From Zonotrichia leucophrys gambelii (taxonomy: Eukaryota > Chordata > Aves > Passeriformes > Passerellidae): DNA of 64,000 nt. This document shows, in pieces, positions 26,143 through 40,347 of the stretch. Every line of letters starts with the position of its first letter. The first letter of the stretch is position 1. The notes below the pieces were generated by a model. That model was not told the DNA's origin. It made no database searches and was given only the letters and a program-made list of their open reading frames with translations. The DNA is taken from contig NC_088170.1 of assembly GCF_028769735.1 (NCBI RefSeq), positions 60,483,585-60,547,584 on the forward strand, written 5' to 3'. Position numbers and translations under genes: made by a program.

Positions 26143-27394
26143 TACAAAATTTCCCCTTCTACCTGCAGTTTTTAATTGAACACGGTCCTGACTCCAAGGC
26201 TCTATCCGAGCATAACTGTATTTCCTTTAACAAAACACCTAGTACATTCTAGAAAACATTCTCAAAGCAACAAAGTGAAGCCAGAAGCCTATTCCCCAGC
26301 AAATCTGGCTGCTGTTCACCTCTTACAGAGCTCTTCAGCAGCACAGCATCAATGGAGTCACACAAGAATGGAATAAAGGACAAGTGTAAAAGGCTTAAAG
26401 TGTCTTGCAGAAGAAAAGGAAGGTAATGCCTGCTCCTGCTGCTTTGTCAGACCAGTTTTGCTGGAGATCCCACACTAAATAAATTTCTCTGTCAATCCCC
26501 CAAACTAGTTGCCTCAGGATCTTTAAAGGGGAAGGCTTTTCCTAGAGTGTGCCAAGACTGAAGTGAAAATCATCTCATGTACTTCAAAGAGCTCCATGTC
26601 ATTCTCACCCAGGGTCGATCCCCGCTGATTCCCTTCAGATCCACCTCGCTAGGCCGGGGTGTCAGGAGGAAAATCCATCTTATTTAGCATAAAAGCTGAG
26701 GGTGAGGTGAGGCACTCTTTGGACGTGTCTACAGATACAAAGAGTCCCTGCTGTCCAGCTCTGGATTTCAATACCCCACTTTTCCATCACTAAGTTGGGC
26801 CAGCTGGTTTCATTTCTGTGGAGTAATTAAATTCAGCTAATTAAATGGAGCTGCTGTTACCATGCATTCCTAAAGCCTCCGTTTCAGAAACAAGATGATT
26901 GTATTAACTCTCTTTCTGGCTCTTTTAACACAGATTTAGTCCATTTTACTGGTGAATAAAATAATGCAAATAATCATCTTAAGGGATCAAACATAAAGAA
27001 GGTAAATAAAAATTGTCATAAGTTCTTTCTCAGGATCCTCTCATTCTGAAGTCACTTTCCTGATTCTGAGATATTGGTGAAAGACTCAGAAAGCTTATTC
27101 CAGATAATCAAATTAAAACGGCTTGTGAGAACCTGAAGAACAATCTCATAACACTGAATGTTAAAATGGATGATTAATTTTATCTCCATAAATGCAAAGA
27201 AATGCAGAAAGTGAAATAAAAATGCTAACTGTGCATACACACATACATAATGATGGGCTCTAAAGTGAATATTAACACTCAGAGAAGAGATCTTCAACAC
27301 ATCAGCTTAAGCCCATGGGGAGTCAAAAAGCAAACATAATGTCAGCAATGTCAAGAAGGGAACTGAAGCTAAACCAGGAAACAGCATTATGCCA

Positions 27395-27699
27395 TCAATA
27401 GTGCAATTACACCCTGAGTACTATGTGTAGTTCTGGTCATTCAACCAAAAAACAGGTAGCAAAACCTGCAGAGGTGCAGGAGGAGATAGTTAATGCTGTC
27501 AGAGATTTGGAAGACCTCATTTGCCAATGTGAGATTTTGTGCTAGGGCTCTCCTGCTGGAGAAATATCACATAAAGGAATATGATAATGACATATGAAAC
27601 CTTTCCCAGAAGGTGGAAAAGTTTAAAAAGGAATTAGACACATTTATAAAGGACAGAGCACAGTGATCCTGAGACCATCACCAGCTCAGAGATTCTGTA
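27395..27699 (+). mobile_element. Old CR1/L3-like LINE fragment
   Basis: Contains a degenerate late-ORF2 segment (ACCCTGAGTACTATGTGTAGTTCTGGTCATTCA, read as decayed 'leyCvQfWs'-type sequence), then GCAAAACCTGCAGAGGTGCAGGAGG. Further on is GTGGAAAAGTTTAAAAAGGAATTAGACACATTTATAAAGGACAGAGCA, matching the 'lakFkkELDkFl'-like end of CR1/L3 elements, and a final ATTCTGTA. These pieces occur in the correct order and in one orientation. Precise family and limits need a repeat-library search. Confidence 0.6.
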
Positions 27700-29723
27700 A
27701 TACAGTAAGAGATAAAAGGTAGGAAGGTGCAAGAGGGGGCTTTTGTCTGCTTTGTTTCTTGTAGCCTTTTCTCAACCATTTGCTCCAAGCAGTACTTAGA
27801 GACAGGATCCATGTTAGACAGAGAGCTATTCTGAGCCAGTAAAACAGATTTTGTGCACTTACTATGTTGTCCTCACTATGTGTAAAGTAGGAATTTATTC
27901 TACGTAAGATTCAACTTTACTTCAGCTACAGAATCACAATAAAGGACTCCAGAATTCTGTTTCTAAATCTAACATGCTAAATCTAACAAATAGCCCTAAT
28001 TCACTTAATAATGTATTATTTTTTCAAACAACTTAAACAGTTACTAAAATAGAAAGAAAACTATGTTTAACTTATCCAGGAATAAAAAATTGCTTTCAAG
28101 AAATGAGTGTATCAAGTTTTTCTGGTCAGATATCACACATAAATTTAGACCAAAAAGACTTCTACAGCTTGTAATCCATATATTTAGTAGAACCTTTTGT
28201 AGGATTATACTTTCCCAGTGCTGACCACAGTTCATGAAAAATACCAACATTGAATAAGCTTGAAAGACCTGCAATGTATAGAGTTTTTAGACAACCCTAG
28301 TGCATTATTCTGGTGCTGAAGGTTTGAGGGAGTTGATTTCCTGTATCTTCAAAAAAAAATTATATTGAAACACTTTACCAAAAAAAAATGCAACTTAAAA
28401 CAATGTTAAAGCCCAATATGAAAACAACATTCTAAAAAATTCAAGCTGAGGTAGCCACACATTATTTTAATTTTAATGGTAGCAAGATATTTCTCATCTC
28501 TCATCAGGGACTTTCATCAGAGCATGACAAAAATCCCCATTGTATGAACTAAGCAGCCTAGGAACACCTGATCACAGTCATCCTTTTAGTTTAACTCCTT
28601 TGATGAGCAATTCCCAAAGGCAATGTTTAAAGTTACTGGAGAAAATATATCTCTGGCATTAAACTCAAAGACTTACAGTGTTGGAAATACATTACACAGA
28701 AGGAGAAATTCCAAGCAGAAATCCAAAATTCTTTCAACCACTTTAAAGCTTATCTTGCTTTGCTTGGTGTTGCAAAATCTGCGTGTATGAATATATGCAA
28801 AGCTGAAATAGAATTTGGCTACACATAATGTTTGAAAAATAAAAAGCTGTGGCTCAGTTCTCAGAAGGATCAAATCCATGGTGGCATTATTTCAACCTCA
28901 AATTCAAGTCTCTATGACGTCTCAGCTGATGGGCACTCAGTCATGTGAAAGGCAATGTACAACAGCAAAAGCTGAAGGGCAATATTCCCAGTTCAAAATC
29001 TCCTCTCAGCTGCATATGATACTAATGAATATCAATATTCCTCTTATCTTATAGAGCTCCCTACAGCAACATCAGTGGGAGATCTGTGTACATAAGGAGA
29101 GCAAGGTAGCAAAACACAGAACCTGCAGCTCAGAAGTTATGGTGATTAGAATGGTAGAAACAGCTAGATCAGGTCAAGAGGATGAGATGAGCATGCCCTC
29201 AATACTGCCCAAAGTATAAATATTGAATGAAGCACACCAACAACAGCAAATGCACTCTCCAGTTTGTGCAAATTCACTACCCCTGTGTAACACTGTACAT
29301 GCAACAGGAACATAAAGCACAATTAACCTTCCTGGGGACACAGGCTTTATTTTGCAAAGAAGGACATTATATAAATATCAGCTCCACCTTTCCACAAGAC
29401 AAACATTTAAAAGGTTTTCTTATTGATTTTTCAAAGCCTTCACTATTCTAACAACAATGCCTAGCTTAACTACTGTGGCAATAATGAGGCTCATTTACTA
29501 ACCCAGAAAAGGAATAAGAATCTGCCATTATGTTTCTTTCTCAGATTAAGAACTATGCAACAAGAAATACCCTAGCACACTAAATATTCTAGCTGGGTTG
29601 TCTATCAATCAGGTCATTACTAGAAATTATTCCAAAGAGAGAAAATTTATTACATTTTCTGAACCTCAAGTGAAGGAAACATTAGCAGATCAGTAACTCA
29701 GAGATGATGGCTGGCAGAGAAAT

Positions 29724-30055
29724 GTGGGGGGTGAGGGTGGTGTTAATTTTAGTTTTGAGAGTGTACCAGTAATCATGGGAACAAAGGCAGGACTCATGCA
29801 ATTTGCCCATCAGTCATTAATTGTCAGTGACCGCTGCCACAGTCATTCAAAAACAATTAGAAGTGAGAGAAGGAAAGTGCATCACAAAGGCATAAACAAT
29901 CCAGAATAACCACAGCTGGCACACACATTTTAAATGGGGATTTCACTGCCACGAGGATGCACATTGTTCTCTCTGGAAAGAATATTCATGAGGACATAAT
30001 TACAATATTTGGTGTTGCATAAACAAAATCTCAAAAAGCACACTCCTCATCTGAA
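29724..30055. promoter_or_regulatory. Candidate conserved intronic element
   Basis: A complex, repeat-free stretch with SOX/TCF-like ACAAAGG (29781-29787), homeodomain-like ATTAATTG followed by TCAGTGAC (29816-29829), and CATTGTT (29962-29968). The dense, balanced composition contrasts with the simple AT-rich surroundings. Function is only a guess. Confidence 0.2.
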
Positions 30056-33000
30056 TAGGGAACCCTTCAAGTCAATCAATGAAGGAAGCTTACACTGAGA
30101 AAAAGGAAAATCCTCCTTCTTACAGATGTATTATCTTTCCACCTAATCCAACGCTTTTCAACAGAAGCCATTCAGTGAATTTTGAAGAAGTCCCCTATCA
30201 CCTTTCACTAACTGAGAGTTTGTTTGGGCTTCTCTAAACAAAAAATAAATCAGTAAGGCTGTTTCAAAATTAATCTAAAAAAATAATAATGGCAGGATGA
30301 TCTGCCTTCTTTTCTTCTAGTAGTGTCACTTATAATCTTACTTGTGCTTAAGACTAAAGTATGTTTATTAATGTTCCTAATCCATAACAATTTTTTCTAA
30401 TTCTGCTTTTGCCTACCTAGTGATAGTGCAGCTAGAAAAAATTCTTCAGTTCTTTACTAAGGCAATGTTCCTTAACCTCAGAACTGTATTTCTTGCAGGA
30501 TTAATATTAGAGGGGAATGATTATCTGCTTTTACTCCTTGCTAGACCAAATTCTACTTTTAAAACCATGTGTTAGATTCAGTTATTGAAACAATATGGAA
30601 TTTAAGCCAGACATAATGAAATTTTAATGAAATTCCATTTACTGAAATAGATCTAAGACTATATTTTTCTATCCAGCATTACCTGTTCAATTTATTTATA
30701 GAAGTTTATATATTAATAAATATCTTCTAGTAACAATCAGGAATCTTAAAAACAAAAACTGTTGTGCAAATTCTAGCAATCATTATAGCAAGCAATACTG
30801 TTATACTTGCCATGATCTTTTCACTAGACCAACAGAAGTCCAAAACTACAATTTAACGTTTCAAAAATTACCGCCCACATTTAATGAATAATCTAAACTA
30901 CTCAGGAGATGTTAAATATGACAGTATGAGACCAGACAGTGTAGGGATGTATGAGAACAAAAAGATGGTGAGACAAAACTGACGATTATAAAATCCTCCA
31001 AGAAATTTGAAAAAAAAAGAGGCAGGAAGGGGACTAAATTCAGAAAGTTCAAAGAATTTTGAAACTCACCTGTGTTGTGAACAGGCATTATCTGTCATGT
31101 GTTTAATAGTTTGCAAGACACACACACTCTAAGGTCTTTCCATATCATTTTTCACTACTCATCAGAGCAACATTTTATGATCTTGTATATTAATGCAGAA
31201 CTTGCAAATACTGGTGTTTTCTTCAGTTATGAAGAGACCAAGTAAGTCAAACAGTGACAGGGACAAAAGGCCCAAGCAGAAATAGCATGGCACAGAAAGT
31301 GACCATAGAGAACTGAAGGGTGGAAAATATGAAAGTATCTGTATTTTCTAACAAAGTGGACCACCAGAAAAAAATGGCAAGTTTAAATGAATATTAATGG
31401 AGCTACAACTGGCAACAGCCTAATGGTCCCCATTATACTTTCTGAATGATGAGACTGATAAGTCTAAAAAACATCTGCCCCCCAAACCACCAATGAGGGC
31501 AGTCCTTTCTCACTTCCACAGCTAAAAGAAATTGAATGATTCCTCTAGTCTGAAACCCTTAAAATATGAATGTCTGAGCATAAAAAAATGACAGTCCCAA
31601 AATAGCTGACTTTGTCCACCCTTTGTCCAAGGGTGAAAATTTCTAAAAAATTACCCATTTGGAAGATAAAATGATGGTCAGGCAAAAGCCACAGTATGGA
31701 AAGCATGAGGCCCATCCTGTGAGAGCAGTGGCAGACACTTTCAGATTCAGTAGCTGCACATGAGCACAATGAATGCTGAAGTATTGAATTGCTTAATTAT
31801 GAAAGTGATATACACTTATTCCAGACACTTTTTTGAATAGAAGGAACAGGAATTTCAGATGTGGATCAAATGTTTCTATTTCTGCCATTGGAAAAACAGA
31901 ATGGCCGAATTTTTGTTAAAGGAATGAAAAATGTAAGAATTTGCTCCCTCCAGTAAATATTCTGTTATAGAGAAGGTAAACTACAACTTTAAATTCTCTA
32001 GTCAAGGACTTTTCTTGTAAAAAGGAAAACTCACAGACTACTTGAAAGAAAATAGATAAGAGAAATGCAGCTGGGATTGAAAGAGGAAAAAGTATTTTAA
32101 AAATATAAATCCAACTCTCCTTTAACCTTTGCTCCCTCCTTCCAAAGCAACAAAACTTTTAGACAGAGCAATTCATGTCTTTCATGCTGGTGTCAGAGTT
32201 GAAAGATTAAATAAAAATTTCTATAATTTAAAAATTTCACAAATTTTTTAGTCTACTTGAGCAAAGTACACAGAAACAAAGTCCAATGTCCAGTACATTT
32301 AAGTACACAGACAAAAGAAGTTGTAGTTTCTGTTAGCTCCACAGTGAAGCAGAGCAATGTTATCACTGCAGTGTCAGTATAGGAAAGATGTAGGTTATCA
32401 GTAGTGAGATGTTATCTAGACTAGATAATTTCTCAGACAAAATGGCTAGTTTGAGCTATTCTTAATAGTTTTCATAGTAAGATATGACTTTTCCCCCCTC
32501 ACATGAATCTTTTCCCCTCATTCATGCACCAGAAGGAAGAGGATCCAACAGAAGAGCTGGGTGCTTCACATTTGTGTGGGAAGATCCCTGAGCAACCTCA
32601 GGAGTCACCAGAACCTGGCCTGCATGTCTACAGAAATATGCACATATTGATATGTAAGTAAGGCTCATTTGTGTTTAGAGCAAGTGACTACATTCATCTG
32701 GAATCATTCTGCATTTCTATGGCCTTTTAATTTTTACAGTTGCATAGATAAAAAGATTCAATGTTTCACCAGAATGTGTAATCAGAAATTATTATTTTGA
32801 TGAAACATTAGACTGTATTCTGTAGAATGTAATTACATATAAAGGTTTGATGTTTAAGGGAAACAAATTCTAACATTTCTTGTCAGAATTCCAAAATCCT
32901 GCCTGTTTGCCTTATCAGTCCTTTTACCAGCTTTCAGGATTTCCTCATATCCAGAGATACTTTTCCCTTTACACGTTTCTATACTGAAATAATTCTAATG

Positions 33001-33503
33001 CTTAAAGACATCACAAATCCAAATGTGTTTTTATATAGCCAGCAACACATTCTCCACATGTCTGCTTTTTATACTTTCCACCTTATTTAGCCACTTATTC
33101 TATTCCAAAGCCTTCTACTATGAATTCTTCAAATGCAGTTCCTCCCTTCTCGACAGCCCTGCAATATCTACCATCCACACACTAAGTGCTTGTGCCTTCC
33201 TCCCACTCAGGCAGATACACTTCTCAAAAAACTTGAAATGCTACCACGTTTTTTTCCCCTGTCCCACAAACAGTGATTATCTGCCAGTGGGTCTTTGAGG
33301 GTATTAGTCATGAAAGACAGAGGCTTTTTAAAGTGCTGCATTATCTGTCAAATCTTAAATACAGGATATCTGTGCTCAGACAGGATTTCCCAGTTCTATT
33401 TAACAGGGACTCCAGCACTCACTTTGAGGATTTTAGGCTGGAATCAAAGACCAGGTGTCACAAAAGGAAAATAACTGAGACCTTTTTTAAAGTATACTGG
33501 AAT

Positions 33504-33524
33504 AAAAAAAAAAAAAAAAAAAAA
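33504..33524. repeat. Poly(A) run, about 21 bases
   Basis: An A-run preceded by TGGAAT, which makes an apparent AATAAA by chance. No coding or retroelement sequence is recognised upstream. Confidence 0.9.
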
Positions 33525-33619
33525 GGAAATAATAAATACAAGGAATTCACTTAATAGAAAGACAAAACCCTGAGGTAGCTGCATATTTGTGAAGCTCAAC
33601 TGCTAATGGAACAGAAAGG

Positions 33620-33653
33620 TTTGGATACATCTTCAGTTTGGATGCATCTTCTC
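33620..33653. repeat. 17-bp tandem repeat (two copies)
   Basis: TTTGGATACATCTTCAG is followed directly by TTTGGATGCATCTTCTC (three differences). A small local duplication. Confidence 0.7.
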
Positions 33654-36600
33654 CTCAATTGTAATGCATTGTAAGCAAAGAGCCAGCCAAGGAATGTTTG
33701 GAATTGATGACAAATACTCTACCTTTAAAACTATCTGCAAAATAACAAGCATTACTAGGGATTTTAGCAAGTCATTGTATTTCTTATTTGGCAGCAATGG
33801 ACTCCAAAATGATTGCCAGAAAATAGCCAACCACTTTGCAACAAGTCAAGATTTCCATCAAAGAACACCAAATTTTGGCTTCTAAATTTGATAAAATTGC
33901 TGACTTTCTAGATGAAATACAAAATGAGAGAATTATGAAGAATAATTTTTGAAAATGAGAAGACTGACATTCCTTTTTCATTAATGATCTCTGTTAAAAA
34001 TGAGAGCTTTCACAGAAAATCAGAGGGAGGAGAAATAATAAAGCCAAAGGTAGCTGGCCATATTGTAATGAATATAATCTCACAAGCCCCTCATTGTTAA
34101 ATCTATCATGCTGCATTGTCATTTAGAAGTCAGAGACTGAAGGATTAAAGCTATGGAGAGAATAGGATTAAAAATCATGTACGTTGGTTTCTATCTATGA
34201 TTAAACAAGGTGCATATTTCAGAAGGAATTTCAACCTGTTGTTCTTTACTGGCATCAAGGCCTTGATCTTTGCATAATGTGAAAAAACAGGACCACTTCT
34301 TTCAATAGTCCTTGTAGGAATGTTTCAGGTCACCTCTACTCTCATACCATGTGTTGTTTGCATTTTAGAGGCAAAAACCAACCTCGGCTGTCAATGAGAA
34401 TTTTGCTACTTGCTTCAGTGGTGAGTGGAATCCAATTTACAGCTCATTAAAGATGTGAATTGTTAAAACTCTGGTCCTGTTTCTCCCTACGAATTCACAA
34501 AATCTCTCTCCCTGCCTTTCTAAATTTCATTACACATTCTATCTGAAAACTACTTAAGCTTAGCCATTTAACTTGGCAAGAAAATGAAAAAGAGATGCTC
34601 TCAGAAACTGGATGTAAGTAGCTTCAGCAGCTCCAGCAGGAATCCAAGCTACCACAGCCATTCTGTAGTGGTCCTGTAGCCTTGGACGACCTTCCAGTAA
34701 CAGTGCAGTTTAAACTGTATTATCATTTTAGCTCCAGTGTGCTGGTTCTGTTTGGGGGTATGTCACTGGTGAATGTGTCTATTTTTATTCTGAAAGTAAA
34801 TTAAAATTTTAAAAAGTCTTACAAAATAATAGTAAAATTTTATTGCTGTTAGAAAATGCATAATTCACTGTATCTTGCACCACTGATGAGCATGCTGTGT
34901 TCCTTACAGGGGGCAGTTGTTATACATGCTATAATACTTTACACATAAAGGGCCATTAGCAAAAATAATATTTCATATCTCTATGAACCTTTTCAGCTGT
35001 GAATCTCAGTTCACTTTACAAGCAAATAATCTTTACAGGCACATGAAAGATGTGTTTATATAATCCTCTTTCATAAAACTCAGAAATTGGAAGTGATTTG
35101 TTTTCATATCACCATGAAGCAATTAGAATGAAAGCCTGTGGTTTTCTTCACAAAAGACCATGGGACAAGACAGTAGCTTCCTTGACCTGCATTTAGCAAC
35201 CCCAACCCCTAAAATCCTCAGAGTGCTGGAAGAGTTACTATGGGTTGCCACTACCTCCAAAGACAGGGATCCTTGCAGGCTGTGTGCCTCTGGGTCCTTG
35301 GCATCTCCCCATTCAAATGCACTATCTGGGTGAGCAGTGGGAGCAGTGAGTATGAGAGAGCCAAATGCTCACTAAATAATCAAGGAAAACAGAATTTTTT
35401 TCTCTACTTTTACTCCTTCTTGTCCTTGCAATTACCAGCTCTATTTAAGATCACTGTTAGCACTCTGCAGGGATTTGTGTGGCTGATACTGTGAGAAACT
35501 CTAATGGTTCTGAAGGCAAAGTAATACTCAGTAGTCCATTACAGCTCAAAGGACTTATCTCTTCCACTGATAAGTGTCCTCCAAGGAAGCTTCACTCTAT
35601 GCAAGACCTCCCCCCAGAGAGATACCAGAATGCTGCCCAGGGCACAGCCAGCCAAGCTATGCATATGTGGACAGCAGTTTTGTCTGAAAACTTATCCAAG
35701 GATGAAGAATTACTCTAATAAGCTGTGTCACGGAACCAGGCTGTCCAGAAAAGTGTCTTCTGAACTCCCAGGAATGAGGTGACCCTTTTCTTATTTTTAT
35801 TATCATTATTGTGAGTTTGGCATGGAAGAGTGTTTTGGTCAATGAATGCCCAGATGGTGTTGCCAGCATGAAATGCCCTTCCAAAGGTCATAGCGGTTCA
35901 AAATATTTTGTTATGGTTTAATTAATGCAAATTGAAAAGGCAAGCAGAGAAAACCATATTCAATATATCAAAAAATGACAGAAAAAAATGATTGTGATCA
36001 ATATTACTACAAGTAATGCCAGCTCCATTACATTACATGATTAAATAATACTTAAAATGGGGTTAATAATCTGCAAAAGGGAGTTTTAAGTAAAAACAAT
36101 AAAATAAAAACTATTTGTAGGAAAGTATGGCAACTATTTGTCGGGTTAATGGCAACCCTCTACAAGCTGCCATTAACAGGTATCAGAAAACACAAACAGT
36201 ATCCATATGAGATAAAAGTTCTCTACATGGCTTCCAGCAAGAAATATGTGTGAGGGAATCAAGAAGTAATGCTTTGCCCATAAAACCATCATGCCTATGC
36301 CCAAATGCATCTATTAAACAGCAATATGAAAGGTTGGTACATGTTACTGCAGCATAGTAAGGAATCAAGTAAGCAATGATGAATTCTGGAGAGCTGTGTG
36401 GGGCAGTGAGAGCATCAAAGGCACTGCCTGGGACTGCAGGAATGGGGAATACACAACCCAACAAAATGGGATGGGCTGAGTTTCAGTTCAACATGAAAAC
36501 ACTGAAGTGCAGCAGCCTGTCTGCATGCAGGGCTCACACAGGTGAATCTGGTGTCTGTGTCCTCTAAGTGCCAAAGCAGAGCTGACATTTGCAGTCAATG

Positions 36601-38555
36601 AAGTATAAAGGCAACTCAGCTCACCCTACATAAATATCTATATTTTGCAGTCAAGTTGGTGGGTGTAGAGGAGATGGAAAGACAGATGATGGATGAATGC
36701 TAGGTGAAATCAAAGTTTTATTTATAGTTGTAGGCCTACTCATATTTGAAAAGTAGGGGATGGGGAAAAGGAGGTTGACATAAAAAGAAAGAGAGGGTTA
36801 AGAGTAATAGAGACTATGGAATGGGATGGATTAGTAATGAAATTAGTGAAATTTTTAAAGGAAATATGTCAAACTTGACCTATTTGATCCCAGGAAATTT
36901 CAAGAGCTGTTTAATCCCCAAACTGGATATAGAAGAAATTGTTGATTTTTTCTCCAGAATAAAAGTTCCCTAAAATGACTTAAAGAACTTGAAAATATTA
37001 ATTGCTACATTTCTTAATTAAAAAATGAACTTTCTAAAACCTGGGATATTTCATGTCATTACAGCTGAGCTGCCTTTCAGTATTAGACTGCATTTTTACT
37101 GTCTTATGGGACTCATCATTCTTTCCCATATTCTCTCTTGAAGAACAGACTCAGTTAGAAAACCACTCACATAATATACCTGTAATCATGCAAAGCCTGT
37201 GAATCTGCTATGTTATATGACTTTACAGGAAGTTTAGCAATGAGGGAATCCAGCTCACAGATGCAAAGGGAGCAGAACTGTAACTTCTCTAGTACTCTGC
37301 ACATAAAAATTGTTAAACTAATTTTGATGTGAAAAAAAAATTAAAAGTAGTATTTAAATCCAGACAACAAAAAATATTTAACTTACGTTTTCAGCAGGAA
37401 AAAAAGCAAATATTTCTAGTAAGGTTAAGATTTTCTGGAGGAAATCAGAAAAGTGTAAAAAATTCAACTGTTATTGTAGAACTGCCAGCTATTTCTGCTT
37501 ATTGCTATTATGAAACTCAGATTGGCACCATAAAAACAGAGCATAAGAGGTGGTTCTTGCTTCAAAGTCCTGCCATCTAAGTAGGTCTGACAGAGCAAAA
37601 GTCAAAGTAATTTGCTGAAACTCACACAGAAATTCCACAACAGAGAGACAGAAATGAAGATCATCACTTAAAATCTCCTGACCTACAAAGGGATTTAGAG
37701 CAGTAGGTATCATTAAAGAAAAACAGAAGGAGTCCACAGGATGTAGGTGAAGAAAGGTTGACTTGGTAGAGCTTGTCAATCTCTTGGCAAAAGCATGTGA
37801 AAATTTTTTAAGAGGAGGGATGTGCTGGAAGGTTGATTCAGATTTTCCGAAAGGAAATGAGCAAGCTCTGGGATTTGCAGCCACAGAAGCCAGAGATAAT
37901 GAAGAAATCATATTTGTCAAAGGAGCATTGAAGAGCAGAAAGTGGAAGAGAGGAAATGCCTGCAGCAGAGGGGGCCCTCAATATCACCGGCCCAGAAGAT
38001 CAGGACTCAGATATCCTGCTCTGCTTGGACATTGCCTGGTGTGGAAACTGCATGCTGGTGGCAGAAAGAAGAAGGAAGATTTATCAGGATTTGCATTGAA
38101 AGGAGAACACAAAATTTGGGTTATTCACAATCAAAACCTGATAGCAGAATCTGGTAGATGATAAAGAAGTCATAATGTATCTCAGAGAATCAATACAAGT
38201 TTCAGATGTGGCAAAATGAATGTCAATGAAAAGCAAGAGTTATGAATGTAGTGATAAAGCATCAAGGTAGGTATAATTTCCTATCTAAACACTGATGTCT
38301 TTCTTAAATTTTGTTTCTCTGAGTAAAATATGCCAGAATAAATCACAAAGTGTAACAGAAAATATGTTTGGCATAAAAAAATCTACCAAGCCATAGCTGA
38401 AATTAATTATTGAAGTTAGATTAAATTTTAACAATAATTACAAATCCCTGTGTGCTATAATAAAGTTCCTTGTGTTGGACTACTCTGGCAAGGTACAGTA
38501 ATTTTAAGGCATATAAGTGATTTTGAAGAACTTTTTCCTCTGCAGGTATTAGATT

Positions 38556-38573
38556 AAAAAAAAAAAAAAAAAA
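38556..38573. repeat. Poly(A) run, 18 bases
   Basis: Simple homopolymer after TTAGATT in intronic DNA. Confidence 0.9.
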
Positions 38574-40347
38574 GACAAATGACAATTTTGAAAAACAGAA
38601 CCTTAGAAAAGATAAGATGTTGGAAGAACAATCATTGTAAGAATAGAAAATCTCTCCCTAAAGTCTTTTATGCATCACTCCAAGTACTTTGCATTAATGA
38701 GCTAAGCAACCTTAAAAGAACAACATGACCCAGCACACTATGGTGATTCAGTAATCCAGTAGTCAAATAACTATAAAATAATGCTTTTTCTTTAATGCGC
38801 TGATCTTAATTTTAAATTGTTTCAGACACTTGGGTATTTTTAACATGTCAGTGCTGTTCTGATCTCAGTATACAACAGTTAACGGAAAAAAAGCCAAAAA
38901 ACCAGCACATATTTACTCCAAGTAACTCTGTGCAATGTTATTCCACAGATATTGGTAGATTTTTTCCTGCTTTTCGCATTATTATTATCTAAGGAGCAGG
39001 CAATGATATAAGTAATGTGAGAGATTTAGAAAGCAAAGCTCCTGTGCCCTTGTTTTGTTTCAGTATCAGACCTCTATTGTAATCACTGTAGAATTTAGTC
39101 TGGGAGCTCGTGTTGTCTGTGCTAGAATAAGCATCACAAAATCATTCAGACATGTAATTTCTGATGTCAGAAGAGAACGTCAGAAATGCTGCTGAAATAA
39201 GGAAGCTATTTTTGGAGTACGGCAATCTTTCAAAAGAAAGCCATTTACAAAAAAATCCAACCCGGGAACATTTTTTACCAAACCACTGACCCCGCAATTC
39301 ATACAGCCAGCAACTCCTCAGTGACCTCTTAATCAGCCCTGAGCTTCCTTTCTGTTAATAGTATTCACATTAACCAAATGAATGTGTTTTGGAAAATTTA
39401 AAATAAATCAGATGCAGTATATGAAAACTTATGAACACATTTAAAATATTTCAAAATGCTTTGAATTAATGCACGTAGCATGCATGCATTTAATGCTCTG
39501 TATCTCACAACAATAAAATAAGTAGCAGTACTTAGAAATCACAACATCTTAACTGACTAATCTGACATGGAAGTATAAAACAATGAAAAAAAACCCTTAT
39601 CAGAAACAGATCGATTACAACACATCCTAGCCTTGACTTTATTAAATGCTTTAAATACTGATAAACTTTACCAGATAAAAATCAGAAATTATACTGGTAT
39701 GATCTGTATTATTTCAAATCTCTGAATCTGTCAATATAATAATCTCTCCTGCAAAACAGCCACAGCTCCTTTAAGCATCCTCAGCAGTATGTATGCTTTT
39801 AAATTTTAAGGCATTAGCAATGTAGTACCCCCCCAAATCCAGCCTTGAACTCTGACAGACACTGATCTCTTTTCTCCCTCCCACACCCTGTTTTATCAGA
39901 CACTATTTTGTTTAAATTGGCTATTAAATAGCATAGCACTGTACCTTTAAATACAAATCAAACAATATTCATATTCCCACGGTGCTGCTAGTTTCCCTTA
40001 TGCATTGAATCGCCTGTAGATTAAAAGCTCAGAATCTGAAAAGGATTCTGTTCTGCAGACCAAAGTTCTCAGTAGGAGATGAGGGAGAGGGTCAGTCCCG
40101 GAGTCACACACACAACAGGCAGAAAACACACTTGTGATCCTCAGCTTTGGATAGCATCAGAAAGGGGAATAAAAAGCAGAAACACATGGCACACTGAGAA
40201 CTGGTATCACTTATGGCTTCTAACCAAAGCAGCAATTAAACACCTTTCATCATTCCCCCAAATGCCTGATTTTTGTAAGAACTGAAAGAGACACACACAC
40301 ACAAAGGAAAATCCCCTCTGAGCAGCAAGGAAAACTTAATCACCTAC

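Larger units (their letters stand above)
1..40347 (-). other. MAGI2: MAGI2 intron downstream of the WW1 exon (partial, over 40 kb)
   Basis: Starts with the donor GTAGGT at 40347-40342 and runs to the window edge. The next exon should encode WW2 (family sequence near ELPYGWEKIDDP); reading the minus strand by eye I did not find it, so the intron probably extends beyond the window. Contents include two solo LTRs (5201-5613, 21957-22604), an old CR1 fragment (12349-12500), a decayed CR1/L3 fragment (27395-27699), AT, poly(A) and poly(C) tracts, and GC-rich patches (about 1480-1960 and 21715-21905). Several blocks might be conserved elements. None of the ORFs of 60-150 codons resembles a known protein. 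Confidence 0.8.

Noticed and set aside
33480..33540. AATAAA followed by a long A-run as an mRNA-derived 3' end
   Set aside because: The AATAAA is created by the A-run itself and the preceding sequence has no gene resemblance.
37489..38161. Overlapping ORFs of 143 codons (minus) and 132 codons (plus)
   Set aside because: They lie on opposite strands of the same DNA, have no recognisable motif or codon pattern, and sit in intron with no supporting splice or promoter signals.
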